From NCBI GenBank assembly GCA_051984675.1, contig JBPYFK010000020.1, forward strand, positions 194,025-258,024: 64,000 nucleotides of DNA. Direction: 5' to 3'. Origin of the DNA: JBPYFK01 sp051984675. GTDB lineage: Bacteria; Actinomycetota; Actinomycetes; Mycobacteriales; Pseudonocardiaceae. Shown here piece after piece: positions 35,939 through 45,331 of the stretch. Each line of letters opens with the position of its first letter. Within the stretch, counting starts at the first letter, position 1. A program made the translations under genes and the position numbers. Below the pieces are notes generated by a model. It was not told where the DNA came from and searched no databases. It saw nothing but the letters and a program-made list of their open reading frames with translations.

Positions 35939-37537
35939 TCACCGCCACGAAGGGAGCCAGAGCTCGGCATCCCAGTGGTCCGGGGCGATCGGGTTGCCGT
36001 TGAGGATCGGCCACAGCCACACGAAGTTCGCCACGACCAGGCCCACATACAGTGCGACGAGCAGCAGCCCGGTCTGCCGGCGTTCGTATCCGGCGCGGGC
36101 GGCGCCCAGGATCTCGCCCAGCACCAGCGTCAAGCCGAGCACCAGGAAGGGCGCCAATGGTGTCGCGTAGAAGTAGTACATCTGCCGGTCGAGGTTGGTG
36201 AACCACGGCAGGTATCCGGCCGCATACCCGACAAGCACAGCGCAATAGCGCCAGTCCACGCGGAAGGCGGACCGCCACACCGCCCAGGCTCCGGCGGGCA
36301 GGGTCAACCACCACATCGCTGGCGTCCCGATCAGCATGGTCGCCGACACGCAGCTGTCCAGGCCGCACCCGTTGGCTGCCGGGCCGCTCTCGTAGTAGTA
36401 GAGCATCGGTCGCATGCCCATCGGCCAAGCCCACGGCTTGGACTCCCACGGGTGGGGGTGGGTACCGCTGGTGAGGGTCGTGTGGAAGTGCAGCACGTTG
36501 AGTTGGTAGTAGAGCAGCGACCGGATCGTGTCGGGCAGCGACGTGAACCCGACGTGCCCGTTGATCTCGACGGCGTGCCGGTCCGTCGCGGTCTCGCTGG
36601 CGAACCAGCCTGCCCATGCGCCCAGGTAGAGCAGCAGCGGCACGGCCACCAACGACCCCAACGCGGGCGCGGTGTCTCGAACCAGCGTCCCCATCCACGG
36701 CCGGCGCACTCCCGCGCTGCGCCGCGCGAGCGCGTCCCAGATCACGCTGAGCAGGCCGAACGCGACGATGTAGTAGATCCCGTTCCACTTCGTCCCGCAC
36801 GCCAGGCCGAGCATGAGCCCGCCGCCGAAGCGCCACCACCGGAATCCCAGCCGCGGCCCCCATCGCGAGTCGCCGATCCGTCCTTCGGCCAGGACCAGCG
36901 ACATGCGCTCGCGCATCTGATCGCGGTCGACGACCAGGCAGCCGAACGCGGCCAGCACGAACATCGCCTGGAAGATGTCCAGCATCCCCATCCGCGACTG
37001 CACGTGGCTGACTCCGTCGCAGACCAGCAGGATGCCGGCCACCGCTCCCAGGAACGTCGAGCGGGTCAACCTGCGCGCGATCCGCACGGTCAGCAGGACC
37101 ATGACGACGCCGGCCGCCGCGGCGGTGAGCCGCCAGCCCCACCCGTTGTATCCGCCGACCAGCCACTCCCCGAGCGCGATGAGCTGCTTGCCGACCGGGG
37201 GGTGTACCACCAGCTCGTAGCCGGGGTTGTCCTCGTAGCCGCCGTTGCGCAGCATCTGCCACGCCTGCGGGACGTAGTGCTTCTCGTCGAAGATCGGGGT
37301 GCCCTTGTCCGTGGGGAACCCCAGGTTCCAGAACCGCACGACAGCCGCGATCGCGGTGATGCTGAGCGTGACCAGCCAACCGCGCAGCCGGTCAGCGGGC
37401 AGTGGCGAGACGAGCCCGTTGCCGGTGTTGGTGTGCCGGGGGCCGCCGGGCGGTCGTGGGGAGGGCCTCTGGCCGACACCGACCGTTTCGTCGATGTCCG
37501 CGGTTCTGTCACCGGCGTTCGGCACGAGGACACTCAC
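35939..37537 (-). CDS. pmt: Polyprenyl-phosphate-mannose protein O-mannosyltransferase
   Basis: A 532-aa GT39 integral membrane enzyme that O-mannosylates proteins during Sec export. The first loop has the catalytic Asp-Glu (PIFDEKHYVPQAW). SRMGMLDIFQAMFVLAA, CGTKWNGIYYI and HPHPWESKPWAWPMG are PMT signatures, and about 11 TM segments follow. GTG 37537 is chosen as it removes a non-homologous Arg/Pro extension. It is divergent from rsmI, matching the Rv1002c-Rv1003 arrangement. Confidence 0.95.
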   Translation of the reverse strand: MSVLVPNAGDRTADIDETVGVGQRPSPRPPGGPRHTNTGNGLVSPLPADRLRGWLVTLSITAIAAVVRFWNLGFPTDKGTPIFDEKHYVPQAWQMLRNGGYEDNPGYELVVHPPVGKQLIALGEWLVGGYNGWGWRLTAAAAGVVMVLLTVRIARRLTRSTFLGAVAGILLVCDGVSHVQSRMGMLDIFQAMFVLAAFGCLVVDRDQMRERMSLVLAEGRIGDSRWGPRLGFRWWRFGGGLMLGLACGTKWNGIYYIVAFGLLSVIWDALARRSAGVRRPWMGTLVRDTAPALGSLVAVPLLLYLGAWAGWFASETATDRHAVEINGHVGFTSLPDTIRSLLYYQLNVLHFHTTLTSGTHPHPWESKPWAWPMGMRPMLYYYESGPAANGCGLDSCVSATMLIGTPAMWWLTLPAGAWAVWRSAFRVDWRYCAVLVGYAAGYLPWFTNLDRQMYYFYATPLAPFLVLGLTLVLGEILGAARAGYERRQTGLLLVALYVGLVVANFVWLWPILNGNPIAPDHWDAELWLPSWR

Positions 37538-37620
37538 ACCCGCATCTTGACATCCCGTCCGGGAGGGGACCGGCGACGCCCTGCCCCTGGCACCCCCAGG
37601 ACCCCCGTACCGTTGAGCAC

Positions 37621-38478
37621 GTGGGAGTCGAGTCCGAACCGGGCACGCTGGTGCTCGCGGCCACGCCACTCGGGGACGCGCGGGACGCGTCCAAGCGGCT
37701 GGTCGACGCCCTCGGGACGGCCGAGGTGGTGGCCGCCGAGGACACCAGGCGCGTCCGCGCCCTCGCCGCCACGCTGGAGGTGACGCCGACCGGACGGATC
37801 GTCAGCTACTACGAGGCAGTCGAGGCCACCCGGACGCCGACGCTGCTGGACGCGATGCGGGCAGGCAGGACGGTGTTGCTGGTGACCGATGCCGGTATGC
37901 CGAGCGTGTCCGACCCGGGGTTCCGCCTGGTATCGGCGTGCGCGGCCGAGGGGATACCGGTGACGTGCCTGCCCGGGCCGTCCGCGGTGACCACGGCGCT
38001 CGCGGTGTCCGGCCTGCCCTCCGACCGGTTCTGCTTCGAGGGTTTCCCGCCCCGCAAACCAACCGAGCGCAGGCGCTGGCTCGGGCGCTTGGTGGCCGAG
38101 GAACGCACGTGCGTGTTCTTCGAGGCTCCGCACCGGCTGGCGGACACGCTGGAGGACGCGGCCAAGGTGCTCGGCGTGGATCGGGCCGCGGTGGTGTGCC
38201 GGGAACTGACCAAGACCTACGAGGAGGTGCGGCGGGGCAGCCTCGGCGAGCTCACGGAGTGGGCGAGCCACGGCGTGCGGGGCGAAGTCACGGTCGTGGT
38301 TGGCGGTGCGGTCCTCCCCACGACCGAGCCCGAAGACCTCGTCGCGCAGGTGCGGCAGCGGGCTGCCGACGGCGTGCGGCTCAAGGACGCCGTAGCCGAG
38401 GTCGCGGAACTCGCCGGCGTGCGCAAGAAGGAGTTGTACGACGCGGTGCTCGCCGCGCGAGATCAGTCGGAGCAGTAA
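37621..38478 (+). CDS. rsmI: 16S rRNA (cytidine(1402)-2'-O)-methyltransferase
   Basis: A 285-aa tetrapyrrole-methylase-fold enzyme. It shows LVLAATPLGD (normally ATPIGN), VVAAEDTRRVRAL, LVTDAGMPSVSDPG and LPGPSAVTTALAVSGL, all RsmI motifs, and the C-terminal GVRKKELYDAVL. The GTG start at 37621 gives the usual length. A TTGACA hexamer lies about 75 nt upstream, but I cannot pair it with a -10. Confidence 0.95.
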   Translation: MGVESEPGTLVLAATPLGDARDASKRLVDALGTAEVVAAEDTRRVRALAATLEVTPTGRIVSYYEAVEATRTPTLLDAMRAGRTVLLVTDAGMPSVSDPGFRLVSACAAEGIPVTCLPGPSAVTTALAVSGLPSDRFCFEGFPPRKPTERRRWLGRLVAEERTCVFFEAPHRLADTLEDAAKVLGVDRAAVVCRELTKTYEEVRRGSLGELTEWASHGVRGEVTVVVGGAVLPTTEPEDLVAQVRQRAADGVRLKDAVAEVAELAGVRKKELYDAVLAARDQSEQ

Positions 38479-38513
38479 ACGGTCGGCTTGGGGTGCGGCT
38501 TGCGGGGCGAGCC

Positions 38514-38690
38514 TCAGGCATTCGACGGCGGTCGCTCCACCAGCTGGGCCAGGTACAGCTGCTCGCCCCAGCTCCTCGTCCCGGAGGATGTCCTCGAAGA
38601 GGTTCGCCGTGGTGATGTCGCCCTTGTCCCGATGCAGGTCCACCACACGCCGTACTCAGTCGTCGCTGGCGGCGCCGGCAGGGCCTCCCT
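38514..38690 (-). pseudogene. Bacterioferritin C-terminal remnant
   Basis: The minus strand reads VRRVVDLHRDKGDITTANLF then FEDILRDEE, which matches the last long helix of bacterioferritin (E. coli ...MMIEILRDEEGH). Immediately after DEE the frame shifts, and the next frame continues WGEQLYLAQLVERPP, corresponding to the end of Bfr (MGLQNYLQAQI). About a dozen residues between the two parts are missing. A TGA lies just upstream of VRRVV, and no N-terminal half can be found. It is a broken, deleted remnant. Confidence 0.6.
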
Positions 38691-38794
38691 CGAACGCACA
38701 CCGCGCGTCACGCACCGTGCGGTCGATGTGTCCTTGAACATTCGCCGCTTGGGCCGTAGCGGAACCCCGGGTGGCGCACGGCAGGATGTGTTGG

Positions 38795-39511
38795 ATGACC
38801 ACCCTCGGACGACCATCCCGCAACAGTGCCGAAGCCGGCGCCCCGCGCTCCGGCAGCCAACAGCCCGACGCCTCCGTCAACGACCTGTACGAGGTCATGT
38901 ACCGGCGCCGGGATGTGCGCAGCGAGTTCACCGGCGGCGAGCTGCCCGAGGACGTGCTACGCCGGGTGCTCTCCGCCGCGCATTCCGCCCCCAGCGTCGG
39001 GTTGTCCCAACCCTGGGACTTCATCCTCGTGCGCGACGAGGGCACCCGGCGAGCGTTCCGCGAGCACGTGCTCGCCGAGCGCAGCGTGTTCGCCACGCAG
39101 CTGCGCGGTGAGCGGGCCGAGACGTTCTCCCGGATCAAGATCGAAGGGATCACCGAAGCCACCCTCGGCCTGGTCGTGACCTACGACCCCGAGCGCGGGT
39201 CACCCGCCGTGCTCGGGCGGCACGCGATCGCCGACGCCGGGCTGTACTCCGTGTGCCTGGCCATCCAGAACCTGTGGCTGGCCGCCACCGCCGAGGGGCT
39301 CGGCGTCGGCTGGGTCAGCTTCTACCGGGAGGATTTCCTGCGCCGGTTGCTGGGCATCCCGAACGGGACGCGCCCGGTGGCGTGGCTGTGCCTCGGCCCG
39401 GTGCGCACCCTTGCCGAGGCGCCTGACTTGGAACGCCACGGCTGGCGCAAACGAATGCCCCTGGAAGACGTTGTGCACTACGAACGGTATGGGCAAGGAT
39501 TCAACCGGTAG
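38795..39511 (+). CDS. bluB: 5,6-dimethylbenzimidazole synthase
   Basis: A 238-aa nitroreductase-fold flavoenzyme that fragments FMNH2 to DMB, the lower ligand of cobalamin. It has MYRRRDVRSEFTGGELPEDV, AAHSAPSVGLSQPWDFILV and EGLGVGWVSFYREDFLRRLL, which are BluB rather than general nitroreductase signatures. ATG 38795 has AGGA about 9 nt upstream. No other cobalamin gene is adjacent, and I see no cobalamin riboswitch. Confidence 0.93.
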   Translation: MTTLGRPSRNSAEAGAPRSGSQQPDASVNDLYEVMYRRRDVRSEFTGGELPEDVLRRVLSAAHSAPSVGLSQPWDFILVRDEGTRRAFREHVLAERSVFATQLRGERAETFSRIKIEGITEATLGLVVTYDPERGSPAVLGRHAIADAGLYSVCLAIQNLWLAATAEGLGVGWVSFYREDFLRRLLGIPNGTRPVAWLCLGPVRTLAEAPDLERHGWRKRMPLEDVVHYERYGQGFNR

Positions 39512-39583
39512 TCTGGCGCTGAGCCGACGCTACGTTCGAGTAGCTTCCTAGTAACGCCCGGGTGAACAGCAGTCGAGGGAGCA

Positions 39584-41074
39584 GTGCGGCAGGACGACCC
39601 CTTGATGGCGGGACAGGTCCCGCAGCAGGACCGTCACGTGCGCCTGCTGCTGGAGTCCGGCCAGTTCGACGAGGCCGGTGCGAGCTTTGACCACTTCATC
39701 GCCCCCGCACCGGATCAGGTTGACGAGCACTGGAACCGGGCGACCGTGCTCACCCACCGGGCGCTGCTGGCCTGGCGGTTGGGCAAGATCCCGCTCGCGC
39801 TGGAGCTCGCGGCCGAGGGGTGGACCGAACTCGACGTGGACCGCCCGCGCGGAACCGCGGCGGCCCAGACCATCAGCATGCTGGGCTACCTGCTGGAGAC
39901 CATCGGCCACCGGGCTTCCGCGCTGGAGCTGATGTCGCTGTCGGTCCACGTGGCGCGGGAGGCCCAGGACCCCGCGACGCTGGCGCACTGCCTGATGCGC
40001 GAGGCGAACGCGCTGCTGTTCCGCGCCGTCGAGCCCTCGCCCACGTCGGCACAGCGGTTCGCCGAGGCCAGGAAGCTGTACGAGGAGGCCCTGGAACTCG
40101 TCGACGTCGGATACATGCGGGACGCGTTGCTCTCCGGCTGTGCTCGCGCCCTGGCCGGGCTCGGGGAGACCGAGGAGGCCGAACGCAAGGCGTTCGAGGC
40201 GCTGCACCTGAGCAACCAGGAGAACGACTGGTCCAGCGCGTCGGTGGCCACCTGGGTGCTGGCGGGCCTGCGCCGGGAGCAGGGCCGCCTGGAAGAGGCT
40301 CGGACGTTCGCCAGCCGTGCGTTGCGCGGCGCGGAACGCACCCGGGACAGCGGGCTCCTGATGCGTTTCTCCCTGGACCTGTCCGGGATCTGCCGGGAAC
40401 TCGGTGATTTCGTGGGCGAGTCCGAGGCGCTGCGCCGCACGGTGGCCGCCAGCAGGACAGCCGCGGAGATCCTGCAGGAGGGGCTCGGGCAGGCGCTGGA
40501 GCAGCGGCGGGTCGCGGTCCAGGCGCAGCGGTTGGCGTGGGCCGCGCAGGAGGCCGCGGTGCGCGACCCGCTCACCGGCCTCACCAACCGGCTCGGGCTG
40601 GAGAGGCGAGCCCCGGAGCTGCTGGAACGGACCGCGGCCCAGGGCCGCGTGCCGTGGCTGGTGCTCGTGGACGTCGACTGCTTCAAGGACGTCAACGACG
40701 ACGCCGGACACCCAGCGGGTGACGCGGCGCTACAGGAGGTGGCGCAGCTGGTGCGCCGCGAGTGCCGCACCGACGATCTGGTGTGCCGGTGGGCGGGCGA
40801 CGAGTTCGTAGTCCTTCTGGTGGACACCGGCGACGACTCCCGGCAGGCCGGGCCGATCGTCGCGGAACGGATTCGTGCCGCGGTGCAGACCCACGACTGG
40901 CGCCTGGTGCTGGGCCGCACCCGCCATCCCCCCACGGTCAGCATCGGCGTCGCCGCCGGTCCGGCCCAGCTCGACAAGCTCTTCGCCGCCGCCGACATCG
41001 CGCTCTACAAGGCGAAACGGGCCGGTCGCAACCGCGTCGAAATCAACCGGGCGGACAGGCATTCCACTGCCTGA
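39584..41074 (+). CDS. TPR-GGDEF diguanylate cyclase
   Basis: A 496-aa cytoplasmic protein. Residues ~20-310 are helical TPR-like repeats. A coiled coil (~310-330) leads to a GGDEF domain with DPLTGLTNRLGLERR, DVDCFKDVNDDAGH and the active site AGDEF (A404-F408), a common active variant of GGDEF. It ends with IALYKAKRAGRNRVE. An RxxD I-site is possible at RRECRTDD. It probably makes cyclic di-GMP under control of the TPR region. GTG 39584 is preceded by GAGGGAG; ATG 39605 is an alternative. Confidence 0.93.
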   Translation: MRQDDPLMAGQVPQQDRHVRLLLESGQFDEAGASFDHFIAPAPDQVDEHWNRATVLTHRALLAWRLGKIPLALELAAEGWTELDVDRPRGTAAAQTISMLGYLLETIGHRASALELMSLSVHVAREAQDPATLAHCLMREANALLFRAVEPSPTSAQRFAEARKLYEEALELVDVGYMRDALLSGCARALAGLGETEEAERKAFEALHLSNQENDWSSASVATWVLAGLRREQGRLEEARTFASRALRGAERTRDSGLLMRFSLDLSGICRELGDFVGESEALRRTVAASRTAAEILQEGLGQALEQRRVAVQAQRLAWAAQEAAVRDPLTGLTNRLGLERRAPELLERTAAQGRVPWLVLVDVDCFKDVNDDAGHPAGDAALQEVAQLVRRECRTDDLVCRWAGDEFVVLLVDTGDDSRQAGPIVAERIRAAVQTHDWRLVLGRTRHPPTVSIGVAAGPAQLDKLFAAADIALYKAKRAGRNRVEINRADRHSTA

Positions 41075-41144
41075 CCGCTGGGCCACCTGAAGCCTTTCGT
41101 CCTTAGTGGACGGTGGACCGAACCTGTTTCCCGAGCACGAACGG

Positions 41145-41735
41145 TCACACGGGGTACGGGGCGCGCCGCCGCGCTTCCCGCAGGGCGTCGGCCCACCACG
41201 ACAGTTGGCGCATCATCCGCTGAAGCGCCTCGTCGGCGGCGCCGTCCGGGTACTCGACGTCTGGATCGTCGGCCGGCTGCCACGGGTTGTGCAGGCTGAC
41301 GGTGTCGCGGATGGTCACGGCATGCAGTTCGGCGAAGACCGGCCGCAGAGCTTCGACGGCGCGCAGCCCACCGGACAGCCCGCCGTAGGACACGAAGGCC
41401 ACCGGCTTGGCTCGCCACGGCTCGCGGACAGCGTCGACGGCCGTCTTCAGCGGGCCGGGATAGCTGTGGTTGTACTCCGGGGTGATCACGACGATCGCGT
41501 CAGCGGAGTCGATCCGCGCGGCGAAGGCCCGCACGTCGTGATGCTCGCTCATGCTGTCGGGAAACGACAGGTCCGCGAGGTCGAGGACGTCGGCGTCGAT
41601 GCTGGACTCGACCAGGCGTTTGTGCACCCAGGCGCCGACGCGGGTACCGAATCGGCCGTGGCGGACGCTGCCCACGATGACGGCAACGCGCAGGTCTCGG
41701 GTGATCGTGGAACCGCTGATCGTGGAATCACTCAT
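41145..41735 (-). CDS. NADPH-dependent FMN reductase family protein
   Basis: A 196-aa flavodoxin-like quinone or azo/FMN reductase. VAVIVGSVRHGRFGTRV is the FMN phosphate loop, VVITPEYNHSYPGPLKTAVD is the family signature, and FVSYGGLSGGLRAVEAL follows. ATG 41735 is chosen because homology begins shortly after it. Confidence 0.92.
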   Translation of the reverse strand: MSDSTISGSTITRDLRVAVIVGSVRHGRFGTRVGAWVHKRLVESSIDADVLDLADLSFPDSMSEHHDVRAFAARIDSADAIVVITPEYNHSYPGPLKTAVDAVREPWRAKPVAFVSYGGLSGGLRAVEALRPVFAELHAVTIRDTVSLHNPWQPADDPDVEYPDGAADEALQRMMRQLSWWADALREARRRAPYPV

Positions 41736-42014
41736 GCTCCGCACGCTAGAAGCTCCAGTAATCTTGAAGTCAACGAACCGGGAGCAGTGGCGACAGTCAC
41801 ACGAACTTCCCCGCAGAACAGTGAGTAATGACCGAATCACTTTCTGTTATCGCACGATGTGCGTTGAATCCCGTCGCCTTATCGACGTATTGGTCATTGT
41901 TCGTAATCACCTCGGGGCGGGCGAGTCGGGCACCAGCCTTTCCTGGAGAATCGACGCGAACACCGGCACCATGCGGGGCCCGTCCTCGTTGGCTGCGAAC
42001 AGGAGTGCAGGAAC

Positions 42015-43769
42015 TTGACAGATCCGCACGGCGACGCGGACACGACGATCATTCCCGCGATCGGCCAGGAGCAGCGGCCCTGGCCGCCACACGGGCGTGA
42101 CCGCTGGGGGTCGTTCAGCGAGGCCGAGACGGCACCCCTGCCGGTGGTCAGCGACCAGGCAGTCACCGCCGAGCAGCCGGCGAGTTCCTCGCTGGGGCGG
42201 GCCAGCGGCTCGATGATGGTGGCCACTGTCGTCAGCAAGGTCACCGGGATGCTGCGGCTGCTGGCGATCTCCGCCGTGCTGGGACTGGCCGCGGTCAGTG
42301 ACGCCTTCAACGCGGCGAACACGCTGCCCAACCAGGTGTACGAGCTGTTCGTCGGTGGGGTGCTGACGACGGTCATGGTTCCGGTCCTGGTCCGCGCGCA
42401 CAAAGACGATGAGGACGGCGGGGAGGCGTACACGCAGCGATTGATGACGATGGCCACGGCCGCGCTGGTCATCGTTACCGTGCTCGCGGTCGTGACCGGG
42501 CCGCTGCTCATCGCGCTGATGGTGAACGGTTCCACGCACAAGGCGAACCCCGAACTGGCCACCGCGCTCGCGTTCCTCCTGCTCCCCCAGATCCTCTTCT
42601 ACGGCCTGAGTGCGCTGTTCAGCGCTGTCCTCAACGCCCGTCATGTGTTCGGGATCACAGCATGGGCGCCGGTGTTGAACAACGTGGTGGCGTTGGCCAC
42701 CTTCGGAACGTATGCGCTGCTGCCCGGCGAGATGACGTTGAACCCGGTGCGCATGGACGATGCGCACCTGCTGGTACTGGGCATCGGCAGCACGCTCGGG
42801 GTGCTGGTGCAGTCGGCCGTGCTGATCCCGTCGCTGTTCCGGGCCGGGTTCCGGTTCAAGATGCGGTGGGGCTGGGACCGCCGGCTCACCGAGTTCGGCG
42901 GGCTAGCGCTGTGGGCGCTGGCGTATGTCGGCGTGTCCCAGATCGGCGTGATCGTCGTCAGCAACGTCGGCACCGCCTACCTCGGGTACGCGATCTACAC
43001 CATCGTCTGGCAGTTGATGCACATGCCCTACGCCGTGATCGGGTATTCGCTGATCACGGCGATCCTGCCGAGGATGAGCCGGGCCGCCGCCGAGCATCGC
43101 ACGTCGGACGTCGTGGATGACCTGTCCCTGGCGAGCCGGCTGTGCGCGGTGACGATGGTGCCGATGAGCGCCTTGATCACCGTGCTCGGCACCCCGGTCG
43201 GCATCGCCCTGTTCTCGCTGGGCAAGGGCAGCATGGACGCCAACCGGCTGGGTGTCGCTCTGGCGGTGTCGGCGTTCGGTTTCCTTCCCTACGCGCTGTC
43301 GCTGGTTCAGTTCCGCGTGTTCTACGCGATGAACGACGCGCGCACGCCCACCCTGATCATGGTGATCATGATGGCGGTCAAGGTCGCGCTGTCCCTGCTG
43401 GCGCCGGCTGTGCTGCCGTTTGACCAGGTGGTTTACGGGCTCAACTTCGCGGACTCGATGTGCTTCGTGGTCGGGTGGCTCGTGGGCGAGGTGTGGTTGC
43501 GAGCGAAGCTCGGTTCGCTGGGCAGCACGCGCCTGGTGCGCACGCTGGGCAAGACGCTGGTGGCGTCGGTGGCGGCCGGCGCCGTCGCGTGGGTCATCCG
43601 CTCGCTGGTGACCACTGCGGTGCCTTCGACCACGGGTGCCGCGTGGCTGTCGCTGACGCTCGGCTGCCTGGTCGGGGGCGCCGTCGCGGTCGGCGGGATG
43701 CTGGTGCTGCGGACGGAGGAACTCCAGGCCGTCGTGGGCCGCTTTGGCCGACTCCTCCGGCGCAGCTAG
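42015..43769 (+). CDS. murJ: MurJ/MviN-type lipid II flippase
   Basis: A 584-aa, ~14-TM MOP-superfamily protein that flips lipid II across the membrane. After a ~60-residue cytoplasmic Pro-rich N-terminus it has MMVATVVSKVTGMLRLLAIS, AFNAANTLPNQVYELFVGGVLTTVMVP-type core, and TPTLIMVIMMAVKVALSLL. It lacks the C-terminal pseudokinase of mycobacterial MurJ (Rv3910), so it could be a second flippase copy or one of the short forms. The TTG start at 42015 is preceded by AGGAGTGCAGG. Confidence 0.93.
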   Translation: MTDPHGDADTTIIPAIGQEQRPWPPHGRDRWGSFSEAETAPLPVVSDQAVTAEQPASSSLGRASGSMMVATVVSKVTGMLRLLAISAVLGLAAVSDAFNAANTLPNQVYELFVGGVLTTVMVPVLVRAHKDDEDGGEAYTQRLMTMATAALVIVTVLAVVTGPLLIALMVNGSTHKANPELATALAFLLLPQILFYGLSALFSAVLNARHVFGITAWAPVLNNVVALATFGTYALLPGEMTLNPVRMDDAHLLVLGIGSTLGVLVQSAVLIPSLFRAGFRFKMRWGWDRRLTEFGGLALWALAYVGVSQIGVIVVSNVGTAYLGYAIYTIVWQLMHMPYAVIGYSLITAILPRMSRAAAEHRTSDVVDDLSLASRLCAVTMVPMSALITVLGTPVGIALFSLGKGSMDANRLGVALAVSAFGFLPYALSLVQFRVFYAMNDARTPTLIMVIMMAVKVALSLLAPAVLPFDQVVYGLNFADSMCFVVGWLVGEVWLRAKLGSLGSTRLVRTLGKTLVASVAAGAVAWVIRSLVTTAVPSTTGAAWLSLTLGCLVGGAVAVGGMLVLRTEELQAVVGRFGRLLRRS

Positions 43770-44373
43770 GGCAGCGGGGTGAACCGCACGTAGCGGTTGA
43801 GGATGGGCGGCCGGATGGGTCGATCCGACCCGCACAGCGAACGAGTACACAGTGGACGATCGTGGCGCCTGGTCCTGGTCCGGGACCGCAGAACGTCCCA
43901 CCTGCTCTGGCTCGTACCGACCCTCGCGTTCGGACTCCTCTCGCTCGCGGTAGGAATCCTGAGCCACCGAAGTCGAAAACGTACTCGATCGGGGCGGCTG
44001 GCTGAAGGACGAGATCCGTGCGGGCGTGGCATGCGCACTCGTGATCGTCGTCGCGTTCTGCCTCGCCTCGGCCAGCGGCGTCTGAGACAGGGCCTGCTCG
44101 AACTTCGACAGGACAGCCTCGAACTTCCCTCAACCAGGTGACATCTTTGGTTGTCACCCGGGAGGCGGGAAATGCCGTTGCGGCGGCCTCCGCGATCGAC
44201 GTCATTCCTGGTCACGAGCCTCATCAAGGACGTAACGGCCAGGAGGTGACACGCCGCGCGACCGGGCTGGCAGGCACGGCGAGCTGCGCTGGTTTGGCCA
44301 TGCGGCCCGTCCTCCGCCTCGTTAACGTCCGTCAGTGTCCGGTTGGTTAGCGAGTTCTATGAGGAGGAATCCG
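43770..44373. other. Gene-poor region with possible degraded membrane-protein remnants
   Basis: Around 600 bp without a convincing gene. On the plus strand two hydrophobic stretches lie in different frames: HLLWLVPTLAFGLLSLAVGI near 43895-43960, and RAGVACALVIVVAFCLAS near 44015-44080, ending at TGA 44083. They could be pieces of one frameshifted two-helix protein, but no start or family supports this. The last ~60 bp should hold the promoter of the downstream peptide gene. Confidence 0.35.
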
Positions 44374-44574
44374 ATGTTTACTCGCGACAAGACCCCGGTC
44401 ACGGTCACGCCCGCGACAGCGAACGAGCTGTCCGCAGTGACCGATCTGCTGGGGGAATCCGAGGCGCCGCTCAGCGACGCCCCTGTGTTCTCACCCCAGG
44501 CGGCTGGCGCCGCGCTCCTGCTGGGGCTGGCACTGGCTTCGCCGAAGGAGCCGCAGGAGCCGCGCCGCAAGTGA
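44374..44574 (+). CDS. 66-aa peptide, candidate precursor of an uncharacterised modified peptide
   Basis: ATG 44374 has a very strong GAGGAGG 6 nt upstream. The first ~35 residues are polar and Thr/Glu-rich (TPVTVTPATANELSAVTDLL), like a RiPP leader. A hydrophobic Ala/Leu segment (AAGAALLLGLALASP) comes next, and the end is KEPQEPRRK. There is no Cys, so lanthionine chemistry is unlikely. No signal peptide. It is the first gene of a tightly packed series ending with a serine hydrolase. The precursor idea is inferred from size, composition and position only. Confidence 0.6.
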   Translation: MFTRDKTPVTVTPATANELSAVTDLLGESEAPLSDAPVFSPQAAGAALLLGLALASPKEPQEPRRK

Positions 44575-44608
44575 GCCGCGCGCTCCCAAGCCAAGGGGGA
44601 GTTCATTG

Positions 44609-45328
44609 ATGTCGACTGGGGGAATGTCACAGCGCGCGGTCTACGCCGCGGCGGTGGACGACCTGGCCGACCGTGCCCTCGGTGCCCTGCGGGGCACCGA
44701 GGGTTCCACGGTCCTGGCCGGCAGTGTTCGTGACGCGGCGGACATCAAGGCGGCGCTGGCCGCCGTGCGTGTGCTCGGTCCAGACGTCTTCGCGCCCACG
44801 CTGTTCAGCGGGGCACGATGTGACCCCACGGACGCCGAGGTCGTGGCGGAGGCGTTCCGGGTGTTCCCGCCCGAGCCGGACGCCGCACCCGAGACCGCCT
44901 GGCGGGACTGGGCGACGGCCAGCCTGCTCGCGCGCCTGGGCGACACGGTCCTCGTCGAGGCACCCGATGCACCGGCCAACGGCTTCTGGCGCGAAACCCG
45001 CTGGCGGCAGTGGTCGGTGCACATGGCGCAGCTGTCCCCCATGGCCCTGCCCGAGCTGGACAGCGCCGTGCACGACGACGCGTTCTGGGGAGTGCGGGCG
45101 CTGTCTCGCGGTGTGGTCCGCGCGATCTTGCGTGGCGACTACCCGACAGCGGCGCGCCTGGCGCGCTGGCTGGCCTGGGCGTGCGGGCGTGGGCTGCGGC
45201 CCGCGCTCGACGTGGTGCCGATGCTGCGGCACATCGAGTTGCACGACGGTAGCGGAGCGCGCACCCGCCTGCAGATCGGGATTGCCTACCGCCTGCTGGA
45301 ACAGTGGAAACAGTCGGAAGGGCCCTAA
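44609..45328 (+). CDS. Unknown 239-aa helical protein
   Basis: No family recognised. ATG 44609 is preceded by AGGGGGAG with 7-nt spacing. It is Ala/Leu/Arg-rich and predicted all-helical: RAVYAAAVDDLADRALGAL, DAADIKAALAAVRVLGPDVF. A Trp-rich middle (WRETRWRQWSVHMAQ) is followed by RGVVRAILRGDYPTAARLAR and a C-terminal HIELHDG. It lacks TM segments and Cys clusters. It stops 3 nt before the next ATG, so co-translation is likely. Confidence 0.8.
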   Translation: MSTGGMSQRAVYAAAVDDLADRALGALRGTEGSTVLAGSVRDAADIKAALAAVRVLGPDVFAPTLFSGARCDPTDAEVVAEAFRVFPPEPDAAPETAWRDWATASLLARLGDTVLVEAPDAPANGFWRETRWRQWSVHMAQLSPMALPELDSAVHDDAFWGVRALSRGVVRAILRGDYPTAARLARWLAWACGRGLRPALDVVPMLRHIELHDGSGARTRLQIGIAYRLLEQWKQSEGP

Positions 45329-45331
45329 CCC

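Noticed and set aside
43594..44205. Minus-strand frames ending NRYVRFTPLP, suggestive of a discoidin (F5/8) domain end
   Set aside because: Only a few residues match and they lie in separate frames; there is no continuous domain.
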